Assembly (NCBI RefSeq): GCF_031456495.1
Contig: NZ_JAVDUW010000001.1
Coordinates: 1,974,371 to 2,038,370 of the forward strand
Direction of reading: 5' to 3'
DNA: 64,000 bases
From: Pedococcus sp031456495
GTDB taxonomy: Bacteria; Actinomycetota; Actinomycetes; Actinomycetales; Dermatophilaceae
The translations under genes and the position numbers were made by a program. This document shows, in pieces, positions 36,164 to 44,416 of the stretch (positions within the stretch are counted from its first letter, which is position 1; every line of letters starts with the position of its first letter). Below the pieces are notes generated by a model that saw only the letters and a list, made by a program, of their open reading frames with translations, was not told the origin of the DNA and made no database searches.

Positions 36164-36928
36164 CTAGGAGGCGAGCAGGTCGACCGCTGAGAGGACCTCC
36201 GCGAAGGCCGGGTGCTCGGGGTCGATCAACCCGTAGTGCCCGCCGTCCGCCACCGGCCGCAGCCGCACGGACGGCCCGTGGTGCGCCGCGGCATACCGCT
36301 CGCTGAGCTCGAACGGCACGACGTCGTCGTCGCGCGCGTGCACGACGAGGGCGGGCACGTTCGGGCTGAGCCCCATCGGGTCGGCCGCGGCGTACGCCCC
36401 GGGGACCTGCTCGGGGGTGCCGCCGAGGAACGCGTCGATCGCCCCGCCGCCGACGTCGGTGGCCTGCCCGCGGGCGAGGTCGAGGACTCCCGCCAGGCTG
36501 ACCACGCCACGCAGCCCGTGGGCCCACGGCTGGGCTGCCGCCCAGGCGACGAGCTGGCCACCGGCGGAGTGCCCGACCAGGACCGCGGGGGAGCCGCCGA
36601 CCTGCGGGTCACGCCGGATCGCGACGAGGGCGTCGCGGACGTCCTCGGCGGTTCCCGGCCAGCCGCCGCCGGCGACGCCGGTCCGGCGGTACTCGACCAC
36701 CGCGACCGGGTACCCGGCGTCGGCGAAGGCCTGCGCCTGCCGGCTCGCGTGCGCCCGGTCGTACTCCGGGCGCCAGAAGCCGCCGTGCACCACGACGACC
36801 GTGAGGCCGCGGGTCGTGCGGGCCGGCAGCCGGACGTCGTACACCTGGTCGGCGTGCTCGCCGTATGCCGTGGTACGGGCCGGCGGGGCGGCCCGTTCGT
36901 CGAGCACCTCGATGGGGTCACGGGCCAT
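36164..36928 (-). CDS. Alpha/beta-hydrolase (esterase/lipase-like)
   Basis: A 254-aa hydrolase with the HGG oxyanion motif (VVHGGFWRPEY), nucleophile elbow GHSAGG, acid Asp in VHARDDDVVP and His in DGGHYGLI. This arrangement is that of carboxylesterases or BD-FAE-like peptidyl hydrolases. Substrate unknown. The ATG at 36928 (MARDPIEVL) is favoured; the longer frame is antisense to the DUF4177 gene. It ends 9 bases before the ArsA-like gene starts and may share its transcript. Confidence 0.85.
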   Translation of the reverse strand: MARDPIEVLDERAAPPARTTAYGEHADQVYDVRLPARTTRGLTVVVVHGGFWRPEYDRAHASRQAQAFADAGYPVAVVEYRRTGVAGGGWPGTAEDVRDALVAIRRDPQVGGSPAVLVGHSAGGQLVAWAAAQPWAHGLRGVVSLAGVLDLARGQATDVGGGAIDAFLGGTPEQVPGAYAAADPMGLSPNVPALVVHARDDDVVPFELSERYAAAHHGPSVRLRPVADGGHYGLIDPEHPAFAEVLSAVDLLAS

Positions 36929-36965
36929 GGCACCCATCCTGCCAGCGGTGGCTAGGCTGCGAGCC

Positions 36966-37118
36966 ATGAAGAAGTGGGAGTACGCGACCGTGCCGCTCAT
37001 CGTGCACGCGACCAAGCAGATCCTCGACCAGTGGGGCGAGGACGGCTGGGAGCTCGTGCAGGTCCTGTCCGGCGACGGTGGCAACCTCGTCGCCTACCTG
37101 AAGAGGGAGAAGGCCTGA
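36966..37118 (+). CDS. DUF4177 small protein
   Basis: A 50-aa protein, MKKWEYATVPLIVHATKQIL, then DQWGEDGWELVQVLSG and VAYLKREKA, matching the DUF4177 fold of one helix and a small sheet. Found beside RidA genes in the equivalent actinobacterial locus (the position of Rv3678A). Function unknown. Stop and next ATG are separated by one base. Confidence 0.88.
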   Translation: MKKWEYATVPLIVHATKQILDQWGEDGWELVQVLSGDGGNLVAYLKREKA

Positions 37119-37119
37119 C

Positions 37120-37596
37120 ATGTCCGCAGTCGAAGACCGCCTGGCCGAGCTCGGCCTGTCCGTCCCCGAGGTCGTGCCGCCCGTCGCGGCATACGTCCCC
37201 GCGGTGCAGGACGGCCGACGCATCTACACCTCGGGCCAGCTGCCGATGCAGTCCGGCTCCCTCGTCCAGACCGGCAAGGTCGGCGACGGCCACGGGCTCG
37301 TCCCGGCCGAGGACGCCAAGAAGCTCGCCGAGCTGTGCGCGCTCAACGCCATCGCCGCCGTGAAGGCCGTCGTCGGTGACCTCGACAAGGTCGCCCAGGT
37401 CGTCAAGGTCGTCGGCTTCGTGGCCTCCGACCCGTCCTTCACCGGCCAGCCCGGCGTCATCAACGGCGCCAGCGAGCTGCTCGGGAAGGCGTTCGGGGAC
37501 AAGGGCGTCCACGCCCGGTCCGCCGTCGGCGTGGCCGTGCTGCCGCTCGACGCCCCGGTCGAGGTCGAGATCGTCGTCGCGCTCGAGGACGACTGA
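37120..37596 (+). CDS. RidA/YjgF-family protein
   Basis: A 158-aa RidA-like protein (Rv3678c type): YVPAVQDGRRIYTSGQLPM near the start, an ALNAIAAVKAVVGDLDKVAQVVK helix, and a C-terminal ARSAVGVAVLPLDAPVEVEIV. The Arg of ARSAVG is the conserved substrate-carboxylate contact of deaminase-active RidA. Canonical RidA hydrolyses reactive enamine/imine intermediates; this longer subfamily is less well studied. Tightly packed after DUF4177. Confidence 0.88.
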   Translation: MSAVEDRLAELGLSVPEVVPPVAAYVPAVQDGRRIYTSGQLPMQSGSLVQTGKVGDGHGLVPAEDAKKLAELCALNAIAAVKAVVGDLDKVAQVVKVVGFVASDPSFTGQPGVINGASELLGKAFGDKGVHARSAVGVAVLPLDAPVEVEIVVALEDD

Positions 37597-37606
37597 CCTG
37601 TCCGAC

Positions 37607-38446
37607 ATGGTCACCCGGGAGTTCCCGGTCGCCGAGTCGCCGACCCTGCGCGAGCGCGCGGAGCGGTGGCTCGCGGCCGGGGACCCGGTGACGCCCGTCG
37701 AGCCCCGCAGCGCCGCGACCGTCATGGTCGTGCGTGACGGGTCGGCGGGGGTCGAGGTCTTCATGCTGCGCCGCGTCGCGACGATGGCGTTCGCCCCGCG
37801 GATGATGGTCTTCCCCGGCGGCGGGGTCGACCCGCGCGACGCCGACCCGGACCTTCCGTGGGCCGGCCCGTCGCCCGGCGAGTGGGCGGCGCTGATGCAG
37901 GTCGACGAGGGCACCGCCCGCGAGCTGGTCGCCGCGGCCGTGCGCGAGGTCTTCGAGGAGTGCGGGGTCCTGCTGGCCGGCCGGTCCCCCGAGGTCGTCA
38001 TCGACGACGTCAGCGGCGAGCACTGGCACGCCCAGCGCCAGCGGCTGCTGTCGCGGGACGCCTCGCTCTCGGAGGTGCTGCGCGAGCACGACCTCGTCCT
38101 GCGCTCGGACCTGCTGGGCTACCGCGCCCACTGGGTCACCCCGGAGTTCGAGGCCCGGCGCTACGACACCCGGTTCTTCTCCGCGCTGCTGCCGCAGGGG
38201 CAGCGGGCCGACGACCTGTCGTCCGAGGCGGACGTCGCCGACTGGGTGCAGCCGGCCGAGCTGGTCGCCGCCTGGCGCGACGGCGCCGCGCTGATGCTGC
38301 CGCCCACCGTGGTCGCGGTCGAGGAGGTCGCCGCCGCCGGGTCGGCCGCGGCGTTCGTCGCCGAGCGCCCGCGCATCGCGCGGGTCCAGCCCGAGCTCGT
38401 CGACACCGGCGACGGGCTGGTGCTGCGGGCGGAGCTGCCGCGGTGA
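37607..38446 (+). CDS. Nudix hydrolase (long form)
   Basis: A 279-aa protein. The Nudix box is split by an insertion: MVFPGGGVDPRDAD early, then AAVREVFEECGVLLAG with the REVxEE core. The extended C-terminal region (DTRFFSALLPQGQRADDLSS and a helical tail) matches the NUDT19-like CoA-diphosphatase group. Substrate not determinable. The ATG at 37607 has a weak Shine-Dalgarno; the stop overlaps the next GTG (GTGA). Confidence 0.85.
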   Translation: MVTREFPVAESPTLRERAERWLAAGDPVTPVEPRSAATVMVVRDGSAGVEVFMLRRVATMAFAPRMMVFPGGGVDPRDADPDLPWAGPSPGEWAALMQVDEGTARELVAAAVREVFEECGVLLAGRSPEVVIDDVSGEHWHAQRQRLLSRDASLSEVLREHDLVLRSDLLGYRAHWVTPEFEARRYDTRFFSALLPQGQRADDLSSEADVADWVQPAELVAAWRDGAALMLPPTVVAVEEVAAAGSAAAFVAERPRIARVQPELVDTGDGLVLRAELPR

Positions 38447-39270
38447 GCCCCACCCCGCCACCGGCCCCGTCGGTCGCCGTCGGCGACTGGCACGGCGGCT
38501 GGGTCAGCGAGCGCGCGCTGTGCGTGCTCGCGCCCAACCCCGGCCCGATGACCCTCGACGGCACGAACACGTGGGTCCTGCTCGAGCCCGGCGCGACCGA
38601 GGCGGTCGTCATCGACCCCGGGCCGCTGCACGATGAGCACCTGCGCCACGTCGTCGCCGAGGTCGAGGCGCTCGGCGCCCGGGTCGGCGCGACGATCCTG
38701 ACGCACGGCCACGCCGACCACGCCGAGGGGGCGGAGCGGTTCGCCGAGCTGACGGGGGCGCCGACTCGTGCCGTGGGGCGCGGCCACGACGACCTCACCG
38801 ACGGCGGCGTCGTGCGGGTCGGGGGCCTCGAGCTCCGTGTCGTGGCCACCCCGGGTCACACGTCCGACTCGCTGTCCTTCGCCCTGCCCGCCGACTCGGC
38901 CCTGCTCACCGGCGACACCGTCCTCGGCCGCGGGACCACGGTGGTGGCGCACCCCGACGGCGAGCTCGCGGCATACCTCGACTCGCTGGAGCGCCTCGCC
39001 GCCCTCACCGGTGGCGGCGCCGTGACCTCGATCCTGCCCGGGCACGGGCCGGTCGTGCCTGACGCGTCGGCGATGGTCGCGTTCTACCGCGTCCACCGGG
39101 CGGAGCGGCTCGAGCAGGTGCGCCAGGCGCTCGCGGACGGGGCGGCGCAGGCGCCGGACGTCGTGCAGGCCGTGGTCGAGCGCGTCTATGCCGACGTGCC
39201 CCGCGAGGTGTGGCCCGCGGCCGCGCAGAGCGTGGCGGCGCAGTTGGAGTACCTGCGCGCCACAGGCTGA
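38443..39270 (+). CDS. MBL-fold metallo-hydrolase
   Basis: A 275-aa metallo-beta-lactamase-fold protein with the zinc motif THGHADHAEG, a second His in VATPGHTSDSLSF, Asp in LLTGDTVLG and His in LPGHGPV. The C-terminal helix pair (AERLEQVRQAL, ARAAQSVAAQLEYL-like) resembles LACTB2-type proteins. It corresponds to Rv3677c. GTG start overlaps the Nudix stop. Possible roles include thioesterase or nuclease activity. Confidence 0.9.
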   Translation: MSPTPPPAPSVAVGDWHGGWVSERALCVLAPNPGPMTLDGTNTWVLLEPGATEAVVIDPGPLHDEHLRHVVAEVEALGARVGATILTHGHADHAEGAERFAELTGAPTRAVGRGHDDLTDGGVVRVGGLELRVVATPGHTSDSLSFALPADSALLTGDTVLGRGTTVVAHPDGELAAYLDSLERLAALTGGGAVTSILPGHGPVVPDASAMVAFYRVHRAERLEQVRQALADGAAQAPDVVQAVVERVYADVPREVWPAAAQSVAAQLEYLRATG

Positions 39271-39283
39271 CCTCCACCCTCGT

Positions 39284-39358
39284 CCGACTTCTTGCCCGGG
39301 CGCGACCGCCGGGGCCTGGTTTGCCGGGCTTCTCGGGAGCTGCCGGGCAAGAAGTCGG
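39284..39358. repeat. Long inverted repeat between convergent MBL and crp genes
   Basis: CCGACTTCTTGCCCGG (39284-39299) and its exact complement CCGGGCAAGAAGTCGG (39343-39358) flank 43 bases, which contain a further partial match (TTGCCGGGCTTCT). It could end both transcripts or be a dispersed element; there is no T-tract. Confidence 0.75.
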
Positions 39359-39370
39359 GGCGTGGTCGGG

Positions 39371-40048
39371 TCAGCGGGCCCGGCGCTTGAGCCGCTCGAC
39401 GTCCATGAGCAGGACCGCGCGGGCCTCGAGCCGCAGCCAGCCGCGGGTGGCGAAGTCCGCCAGCGCCTTGTTGACGGTCTCGCGGGAGGCGCCGACGAGC
39501 TGGGCGAGCTCCTCCTGGGTGAGGTCGTGGGCGACGAGCACGCCCTCCTCGACCGGCCGGCCGAACCGGGCGGACAGGTCGAGCAGCGCCTTGGCCACAC
39601 GGCCGGGAACGTCGGTGAAGACGAGGTCGGCGAGGTTCTCGTTGGTGCGCCGCAGCCGCTGGGCCAGCGCAGCGAGCAGCACCTTCGCCACACCGGGGCG
39701 ACCCTCGAGCAGGCCGTTGAGGTCCTCGTTGCCGAGGCCGAGCAGCTGCGTCTCGGCGACCGCGGTGGCGGTCATGGTGCGCGGCCCCGGGTCGAAGAGC
39801 GAGAGCTCACCGAACATCTCGCCGGGACCGAGGATCGCGACGAGGTTCTCGCGGCCGTCAGCGGAGCGGCGGCCGAGCTTGATCTTGCCCTCGCGGATGA
39901 CGTAGAGCCGGTCGCCCTGGTCGCCCTCGTGGAACAGCACGTCGCCGCGCTCGAGCCGCGTCTGCGACATCGACCGCATCAGGGTCGACGAGGCCTCGTC
40001 GTCGAGGGCTGCGAACAGCGGGGCCTTCTTCACCACGTCGTGATCCAC
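39371..40048 (-). CDS. crp: Crp/Fnr-family cAMP-responsive transcription regulator
   Basis: A 225-aa global regulator orthologous in position and sequence to M. tuberculosis Rv3676 and S. coelicolor SCO3571. The N-terminal cyclic-nucleotide domain has GDRLYVIREGKIKL and FGELSLFDPGPRTMTA (cAMP pocket Glu and Arg). The long C-helix is followed by a winged helix with TQEELAQLVGASRETVNKAL. GTG at 40048 gives the family length. Upstream lie two GTGCCACGAGA direct repeats (40059 and 40078) of unknown meaning. It is divergent from nth. Confidence 0.93.
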   Translation of the reverse strand: MDHDVVKKAPLFAALDDEASSTLMRSMSQTRLERGDVLFHEGDQGDRLYVIREGKIKLGRRSADGRENLVAILGPGEMFGELSLFDPGPRTMTATAVAETQLLGLGNEDLNGLLEGRPGVAKVLLAALAQRLRRTNENLADLVFTDVPGRVAKALLDLSARFGRPVEEGVLVAHDLTQEELAQLVGASRETVNKALADFATRGWLRLEARAVLLMDVERLKRRAR

Positions 40049-40198
40049 GGGCGACAGTGTGCCACGAGAGGGACGGCGTGCCACGAGAAGCGCGCTGCGG
40101 TGGGCAGATCCGCGTCCTGGGGGCTGGGACGGGTGGGCCGCGGGCGGGGGCGTTCGCGTCGTCAGGTGCCTGTCAGCCTTCGCCCGTAGGCTGTGCCG

Positions 40199-41047
40199 GT
40201 GCCAGGACCCCGTGCCCGCGACGTCGCGCAGGAGACCCCGCTCGCCCTGACCCGGCGCGCCCGGCGGATGTACAAGCTGCTCCACGAGCGGTACCCGTAC
40301 GCCCACTGCGAGCTCGACTTCGAGAACCCGCTCCAGCTCCTCGTCGCCACCGTGCTGTCGGCGCAGACGACCGACGTCATGGTCAACAAGGTGACGCCGA
40401 CCCTCTTCGCCCGCTACCCGGACGCGGCCGCGCTCGCCGGCGCCGACCGCGAGGAGCTCGAGACGCTGCTCAAGCCGACCGGCTTCTTCCGCGCCAAGAC
40501 GAACTCCGTGATGCGGCTCGCCGCCGACCTCGTCGAGCGCTTCGACGGCGAGGTGCCGCCGCGGATGAAGGACCTCGTGACCCTCCCGGGTGTGGGCCGC
40601 AAGACCGCGAACGTGGTGCTGGGCAACGCGTTCGGCATCCCCGGCATCACCGTCGACACCCACTTCGGGCGGCTCGTGCGCCGCTTCGGCTGGACCGCCG
40701 AGGAGGACCCGGTCAAGGTCGAGCAGGTCGTCGGCGAGCTCATCCCCCGCAAGGAGTGGACGATGCTCAGCCACGTCCTGATCTTCCACGGGCGGCGCAC
40801 CTGCCACGCCAAGAAGCCCGCGTGCGGCGCGTGCCCCATCGCCTCCCTGTGCCCGTCGTACGGCATCGGCGAGGTCGACCCGGTCAAGGCGCAGAAGCTG
40901 CTCAAGTTCGAGCTCGCGCCCGGCGCCGCCAACCCGTATGCCGCGGACCTGCCCGGCGTGCCGTCGCCCGATGCGCCGGTGGGCGGCGCCGCGCGCGGCG
41001 ACTCCGACGGCATACCGGGCGACGTCCCGGACGTTGTGCAGGCATGA
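40199..41047 (+). CDS. nth: Endonuclease III (bifunctional DNA glycosylase/AP lyase)
   Basis: Removes oxidised pyrimidines and cuts at the abasic site in base-excision repair. The 282-aa product has HhH-GPD motif LPGVGRKTANVV with catalytic Lys135, Asp153 in VDTHFGRL, and an iron-sulfur loop C-x6-C-x2-C-x5-C (CHAKKPACGACPIASLC). The C-terminal ~45 residues are an Ala/Pro/Gly extension absent from E. coli Nth. GTG 40199 is preferred to GTG 40193 because GTAGG lies 8 bases upstream. Its stop overlaps the Nudix ATG. Confidence 0.94.
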   Translation: MPGPRARDVAQETPLALTRRARRMYKLLHERYPYAHCELDFENPLQLLVATVLSAQTTDVMVNKVTPTLFARYPDAAALAGADREELETLLKPTGFFRAKTNSVMRLAADLVERFDGEVPPRMKDLVTLPGVGRKTANVVLGNAFGIPGITVDTHFGRLVRRFGWTAEEDPVKVEQVVGELIPRKEWTMLSHVLIFHGRRTCHAKKPACGACPIASLCPSYGIGEVDPVKAQKLLKFELAPGAANPYAADLPGVPSPDAPVGGAARGDSDGIPGDVPDVVQA

Positions 41048-41730
41048 CCCGACCGGCCTGGATCGACCGCGCCCGCGACGCCATCTCCGCGGCGGACTCC
41101 GGCTACTTCGAACGCTTCTCGCCGCCCGAGGAGGGCGGCCGGCAGTCGAGCGTCCTCATCCTCTTCGGGCCGCACGACGGGGGCGGCGAGGACGTGGTCC
41201 TGACCCAGCGCGCGCACACGCTGCGCAGCCAGCCGGGTGACGTCTCCTTCCCCGGCGGCAAGCGCGAGCCGTCCGACGCGACGCCGGCCGACGCCGCCCT
41301 GCGTGAGACCCACGAGGAGGTCGGCATCGACCCGGCCACGGTCGACGTGGTCGCCGAGCTGCCCGACATCTACCTGTCACCGCGGCAGTTCGTCGTCACG
41401 CCGGTGCTGGGCTGGTGGCGCGAGCCCGGTCCCGTCGACGCGGTGGACCCGCGCGAGGTGCACCGCGCCGTGCGGGCGCCGCTGTCGCACCTGCTCGACC
41501 CGGCCGCGCGCTTCACCGTGACGCACCCCAGCGGCTACCGGGGCCCGGGGTTCGAGTTCGACGGCCTGTTCATCTGGGGCTTCACGGCCGGGTTGCTGTC
41601 CGCCGTGCTCGATTTCGGCGGTCTGACCGTTCCGTGGGACCGTGACGTTGAGCGACCGCTGCCCGACAGCTACCGTCCGGGGGGTCGACGAGACGCCTTG
41701 ACCCAGACCGCGACGGAAGGCCGGAGCTAG
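41044..41730 (+). CDS. Nudix hydrolase, CoA-pyrophosphatase type
   Basis: A 228-aa protein with a regular Nudix box GGKREPSDATPADAALRETHEEVG and the upstream signature TLRSQPGDVSFPGG, characteristic of NUDT7/8-like enzymes that split CoA and acyl-CoA at the diphosphate. C-terminal FEFDGLFIWGFTAGLL is also family-typical. It corresponds to Rv3672c. ATGA overlap with nth and immediate abutment to marP (stop then ATG) show one operon. Confidence 0.9.
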   Translation: MTRPAWIDRARDAISAADSGYFERFSPPEEGGRQSSVLILFGPHDGGGEDVVLTQRAHTLRSQPGDVSFPGGKREPSDATPADAALRETHEEVGIDPATVDVVAELPDIYLSPRQFVVTPVLGWWREPGPVDAVDPREVHRAVRAPLSHLLDPAARFTVTHPSGYRGPGFEFDGLFIWGFTAGLLSAVLDFGGLTVPWDRDVERPLPDSYRPGGRRDALTQTATEGRS

Positions 41731-42942
41731 ATGTTCCTCGGACTGACCGTCCTGGACTACGTCCTCATCCTGCTGTTCGCCAGCTACGCCGTCACCGGGT
41801 ACCGCCAGGGCCTCGTCGTGAGCGTGCTGTCCCTCGCGGGGTTCCTCGCCGGTGGCGCGCTGGCCATGTGGCTGCTTCCGCTCGCGGTCAACCAGTGGGC
41901 GGCGCTCGACGCCTCGCCCCTGCTGCGGTCGGTCGTGCTGATCGCCGGCGTCTTCATCCTCGCCTCGGTGGGGCAGGCGGCGTTCGTGGCTGTCGGTGGG
42001 CGGCTGCGCCGGGCCGTGCGGATCCGCCCGGCCCGCGCCGTGGACGCCGGCCTCGGTGCCGTCGTCGTGGTGCTCTCCGCCGCGGTGCTGGTCTGGTTCA
42101 TCGCGGGCGCGCTGCGCGGTGGCGCCCCGGCGCCGATCGCCAAGGCCATCGGCGAGTCCCGCGTCCTCGCCACGATCGACCGCTTCGTGCCGCCGCAGAC
42201 CTCCCGGCTGTTCGCCGGGTTCCGCGAGGTGCTCGACCGCGAGGGCTTCCCGCGCGTGTTCGACGGGCTGCAGAGCGAGCGGATCACGCCCGTCGCGCCG
42301 CCCGACCCCTCGGTCGCCCAGACGGCCGGCGTGCGTGAGGCCTCCGGGTCGGTCATCAAGATCACCGGCGTCGCCGAGTCGTGCAACCGCGGGCAGGAGG
42401 GCAGCGGCTGGGTCGTCGCGCCCGAGCGCGTCGTCACCAACGCCCACGTCGTGGCCGGCATGACCCGCGCGACGCTGCGGATCCACGGCACCGGGCGGTC
42501 CTACACCGGCCGGGTCGTGCTCTTCGACGCCCGCCGCGACCTGGCGGTCCTGGCCGTGCCCGGCCTGCCGGCCCAGCCGCTGCGCCAGGGACCGGACCTC
42601 AGCCGGGGCCAGGGTGGGGTGGTCGCCGGGTTCCCGCTCGACGGCCCGTACCGCCTCGACGCCGCCCGCGTCCGCGAGGTCGTCCAGGCTCGTGGCTCGG
42701 ACATCTACGGCCGTCCCGGCACGAGCCGCGAGGTCTACTCGCTCTACGCGCAGGTCCGCCCGGGCAACTCCGGCGGTCCGCTGCTGAGCACCGACGGCCG
42801 CGTGGTCGGCGTCGTCTTCGCCAAGTCGCTCGACGACGACCGCACCGGCTACGCGCTCACGATGGACGAGGCCCGTCCCGTCCTCGACGCGGCCGCGTCG
42901 GCCAGCACCCCGGTCGGCACCGGCCCCTGCGTCGCCGGCTGA
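41731..42942 (+). CDS. marP: MarP-like membrane serine protease
   Basis: A 403-aa protein with four N-terminal membrane helices of the CvpA/colicin V type (residues 5-130) and a periplasmic chymotrypsin-like protease. The triad is His239 (NAHVV), Asp266 or Asp270 (FDARRDLAVL) and Ser347 (PGNSGGP). Cys218 and Cys400 sit where MarP of M. tuberculosis (Rv3671c) forms its activity-controlling disulfide. MarP protects against acid and oxidative stress there by activating a peptidoglycan hydrolase. It directly abuts the Nudix gene. Confidence 0.92.
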   Translation: MFLGLTVLDYVLILLFASYAVTGYRQGLVVSVLSLAGFLAGGALAMWLLPLAVNQWAALDASPLLRSVVLIAGVFILASVGQAAFVAVGGRLRRAVRIRPARAVDAGLGAVVVVLSAAVLVWFIAGALRGGAPAPIAKAIGESRVLATIDRFVPPQTSRLFAGFREVLDREGFPRVFDGLQSERITPVAPPDPSVAQTAGVREASGSVIKITGVAESCNRGQEGSGWVVAPERVVTNAHVVAGMTRATLRIHGTGRSYTGRVVLFDARRDLAVLAVPGLPAQPLRQGPDLSRGQGGVVAGFPLDGPYRLDAARVREVVQARGSDIYGRPGTSREVYSLYAQVRPGNSGGPLLSTDGRVVGVVFAKSLDDDRTGYALTMDEARPVLDAAASASTPVGTGPCVAG

Positions 42943-42989
42943 CTCTGCGTCGCCGGCTGACCCGGCAGCGACGGCCGCCGGTCGCGGCC

Positions 42990-43901
42990 TCAGCCGAGGT
43001 CGTCGAGCCAGCGGACGAGGTGGCGGCTGACGAGCTCGGGCGCCTCCTCCGGCAGGAAGTGCCCGACTCGGGGCAGCAGGTGCCGCTCGAAGCGGCCCTC
43101 GCAGTACGCCTCGGAGCCGCCGGCCGACGACGGCAGCACCGCCCGGTCGTGCTCGCCGTGCAGCTGAAGCACGGGCACACGGATGGGCGTGCGCATGCGG
43201 GCGGCGAACCGCCAGCCGTCGGGCCGCAGCTGGCTGCGCACCACCCAGCGGTAGTACTCCGCGGCCGAGTGCGCCACGAACGGCAGCGCCATCGCGTCGG
43301 AGTAGAGCCTCGCCTCCTCCGGCGACGGCCAGATGCCCTCGGGGCTGGCCCACTCGCGCAGCAGCCGCTGGACGTACCCGCCGTGCACCGTCATCTGCCG
43401 CTCCGGCACGAATGGCCGCTGCAGCCCGCCGAGGTAGGCGTTGGCCCGCAGCTGCCCGGCGTGGCTGAACGACGCCTTGCGGAAGACGAGCGGGTGCGGC
43501 ATCGACAGCGACGCCACCGCCCGCGTCACCGTCGGCTGCAGCGTCGGCATGCTCCACGCGATCCAGCCACCCCACCCGTGGCCGACCACAGCGGCGGAGG
43601 AGGCGCCGAGCGAGCGCAGGACGCTCGCGACGTCGGTGGCCGAGGTGTGGGTGTCGTACCCACGGGGCGGCTTGTCGGAGGCGCCGTAGCCGCGCAGGTC
43701 CATGGCGCACGCGCGGTACCCCGCCTCGGCGAGCGCGACCAGCTGGTGCCGCCAGGCCCACCAGAACTGCGGGAACCCGTGCAGCAGCAGGACGGTCGGG
43801 CCCTCACCGAGCTCGGCGACGTGGAAGCGCGCGCCGTTGGCCGCGACGAACCGGTGCTCCCAGGGACCCTCCACCAGGGCCAGGGACGCGTCGAGGGTCA
43901 T
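42990..43901 (-). CDS. Epoxide-hydrolase-like alpha/beta-hydrolase lacking the usual nucleophile
   Basis: A 303-aa protein in the position of ephE (Rv3670). It has HGFPQFWWAW (oxyanion), DLRGYGASDKPPRGYD typical of epoxide hydrolases, acid Asp in HGEHDRAV and His in VGHFLPEEAP. The nucleophile elbow reads GHGWGG, so residue 109 is Gly where epoxide hydrolases have Asp (GHDWGG). It may be inactive as an epoxide hydrolase or do something else. Two Tyr of the lid seem present (SAAEYYRW). Convergent with marP. Confidence 0.85.
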   Translation of the reverse strand: MTLDASLALVEGPWEHRFVAANGARFHVAELGEGPTVLLLHGFPQFWWAWRHQLVALAEAGYRACAMDLRGYGASDKPPRGYDTHTSATDVASVLRSLGASSAAVVGHGWGGWIAWSMPTLQPTVTRAVASLSMPHPLVFRKASFSHAGQLRANAYLGGLQRPFVPERQMTVHGGYVQRLLREWASPEGIWPSPEEARLYSDAMALPFVAHSAAEYYRWVVRSQLRPDGWRFAARMRTPIRVPVLQLHGEHDRAVLPSSAGGSEAYCEGRFERHLLPRVGHFLPEEAPELVSRHLVRWLDDLG

Positions 43902-43974
43902 CGTGGGGTGCTCGGATCCGGGCTCGGGGTGAGGGCGACGGCGGCGACGACGGACGGCAGCGGGGCTGTCGCGG

Positions 43975-44370
43975 TCAGGACGCGCCCTTGATGGCGTCGA
44001 TGGTCTGCTCGGCGTTCTTGATGGTCCGCTCCGGCTTGCCCTTCATCCGCTTGAGCTGCGAGCGCCCGACCATCGCCAGGATCCCGGCGATGGCGAACAG
44101 CAGGGCCGTCGTGATGAGGTAGGCGGCCCACAGCGGCAGCCAGATGTCGAGCACCGCGACGACCGTGTGGAACAGGAAGATGAGGCCGAGCAGGCCGACG
44201 AACGCGGCCCCGGCGAACATCCCGGCCCCGGTCCCGGCCTTTTTGACGTCTGCGGTGATCTCGGCCTTGGCCAGGGCGATCTCGCTGCGGACGATGGTCG
44301 ACACGTCGTGGGTGGCGTCGGCGACGAGCTGTCCGATGGTGCGTTCGGGCGTGTCCTGCGGGGAGGTCAT
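43975..44370 (-). CDS. Phage holin family (DUF1469-like) membrane protein
   Basis: A 131-aa protein. It has a cytoplasmic amphipathic helix (IGQLVADATHDVSTIVRSEI, ALAKAEITADVKKAG), two membrane helices (AAFVGLLGLIFLFHTVVAVL and YLITTALLFAIAGILAMVG) and a basic tail RSQLKRMKGKPERTI. This matches the Act_holin/DUF1469 family, found at the same position in the M. tuberculosis locus (Rv3669). Role unknown; the holin name reflects topology only. ATG at 44370 follows GGGGAGGTC. Confidence 0.85.
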   Translation of the reverse strand: MTSPQDTPERTIGQLVADATHDVSTIVRSEIALAKAEITADVKKAGTGAGMFAGAAFVGLLGLIFLFHTVVAVLDIWLPLWAAYLITTALLFAIAGILAMVGRSQLKRMKGKPERTIKNAEQTIDAIKGAS

Positions 44371-44416
44371 GCGCCTTCACCTGCGCTTTCGTCCGGTCGG
44401 GTGGGCCACGTCCACC

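Noticed and set aside
40059..40088. GTGCCACGAGA direct repeats as a Crp autoregulatory site
   Set aside because: They do not resemble the TGTGA-N6-TCACA consensus and are direct, not inverted; more likely related to the dispersed CCACGA repeats.
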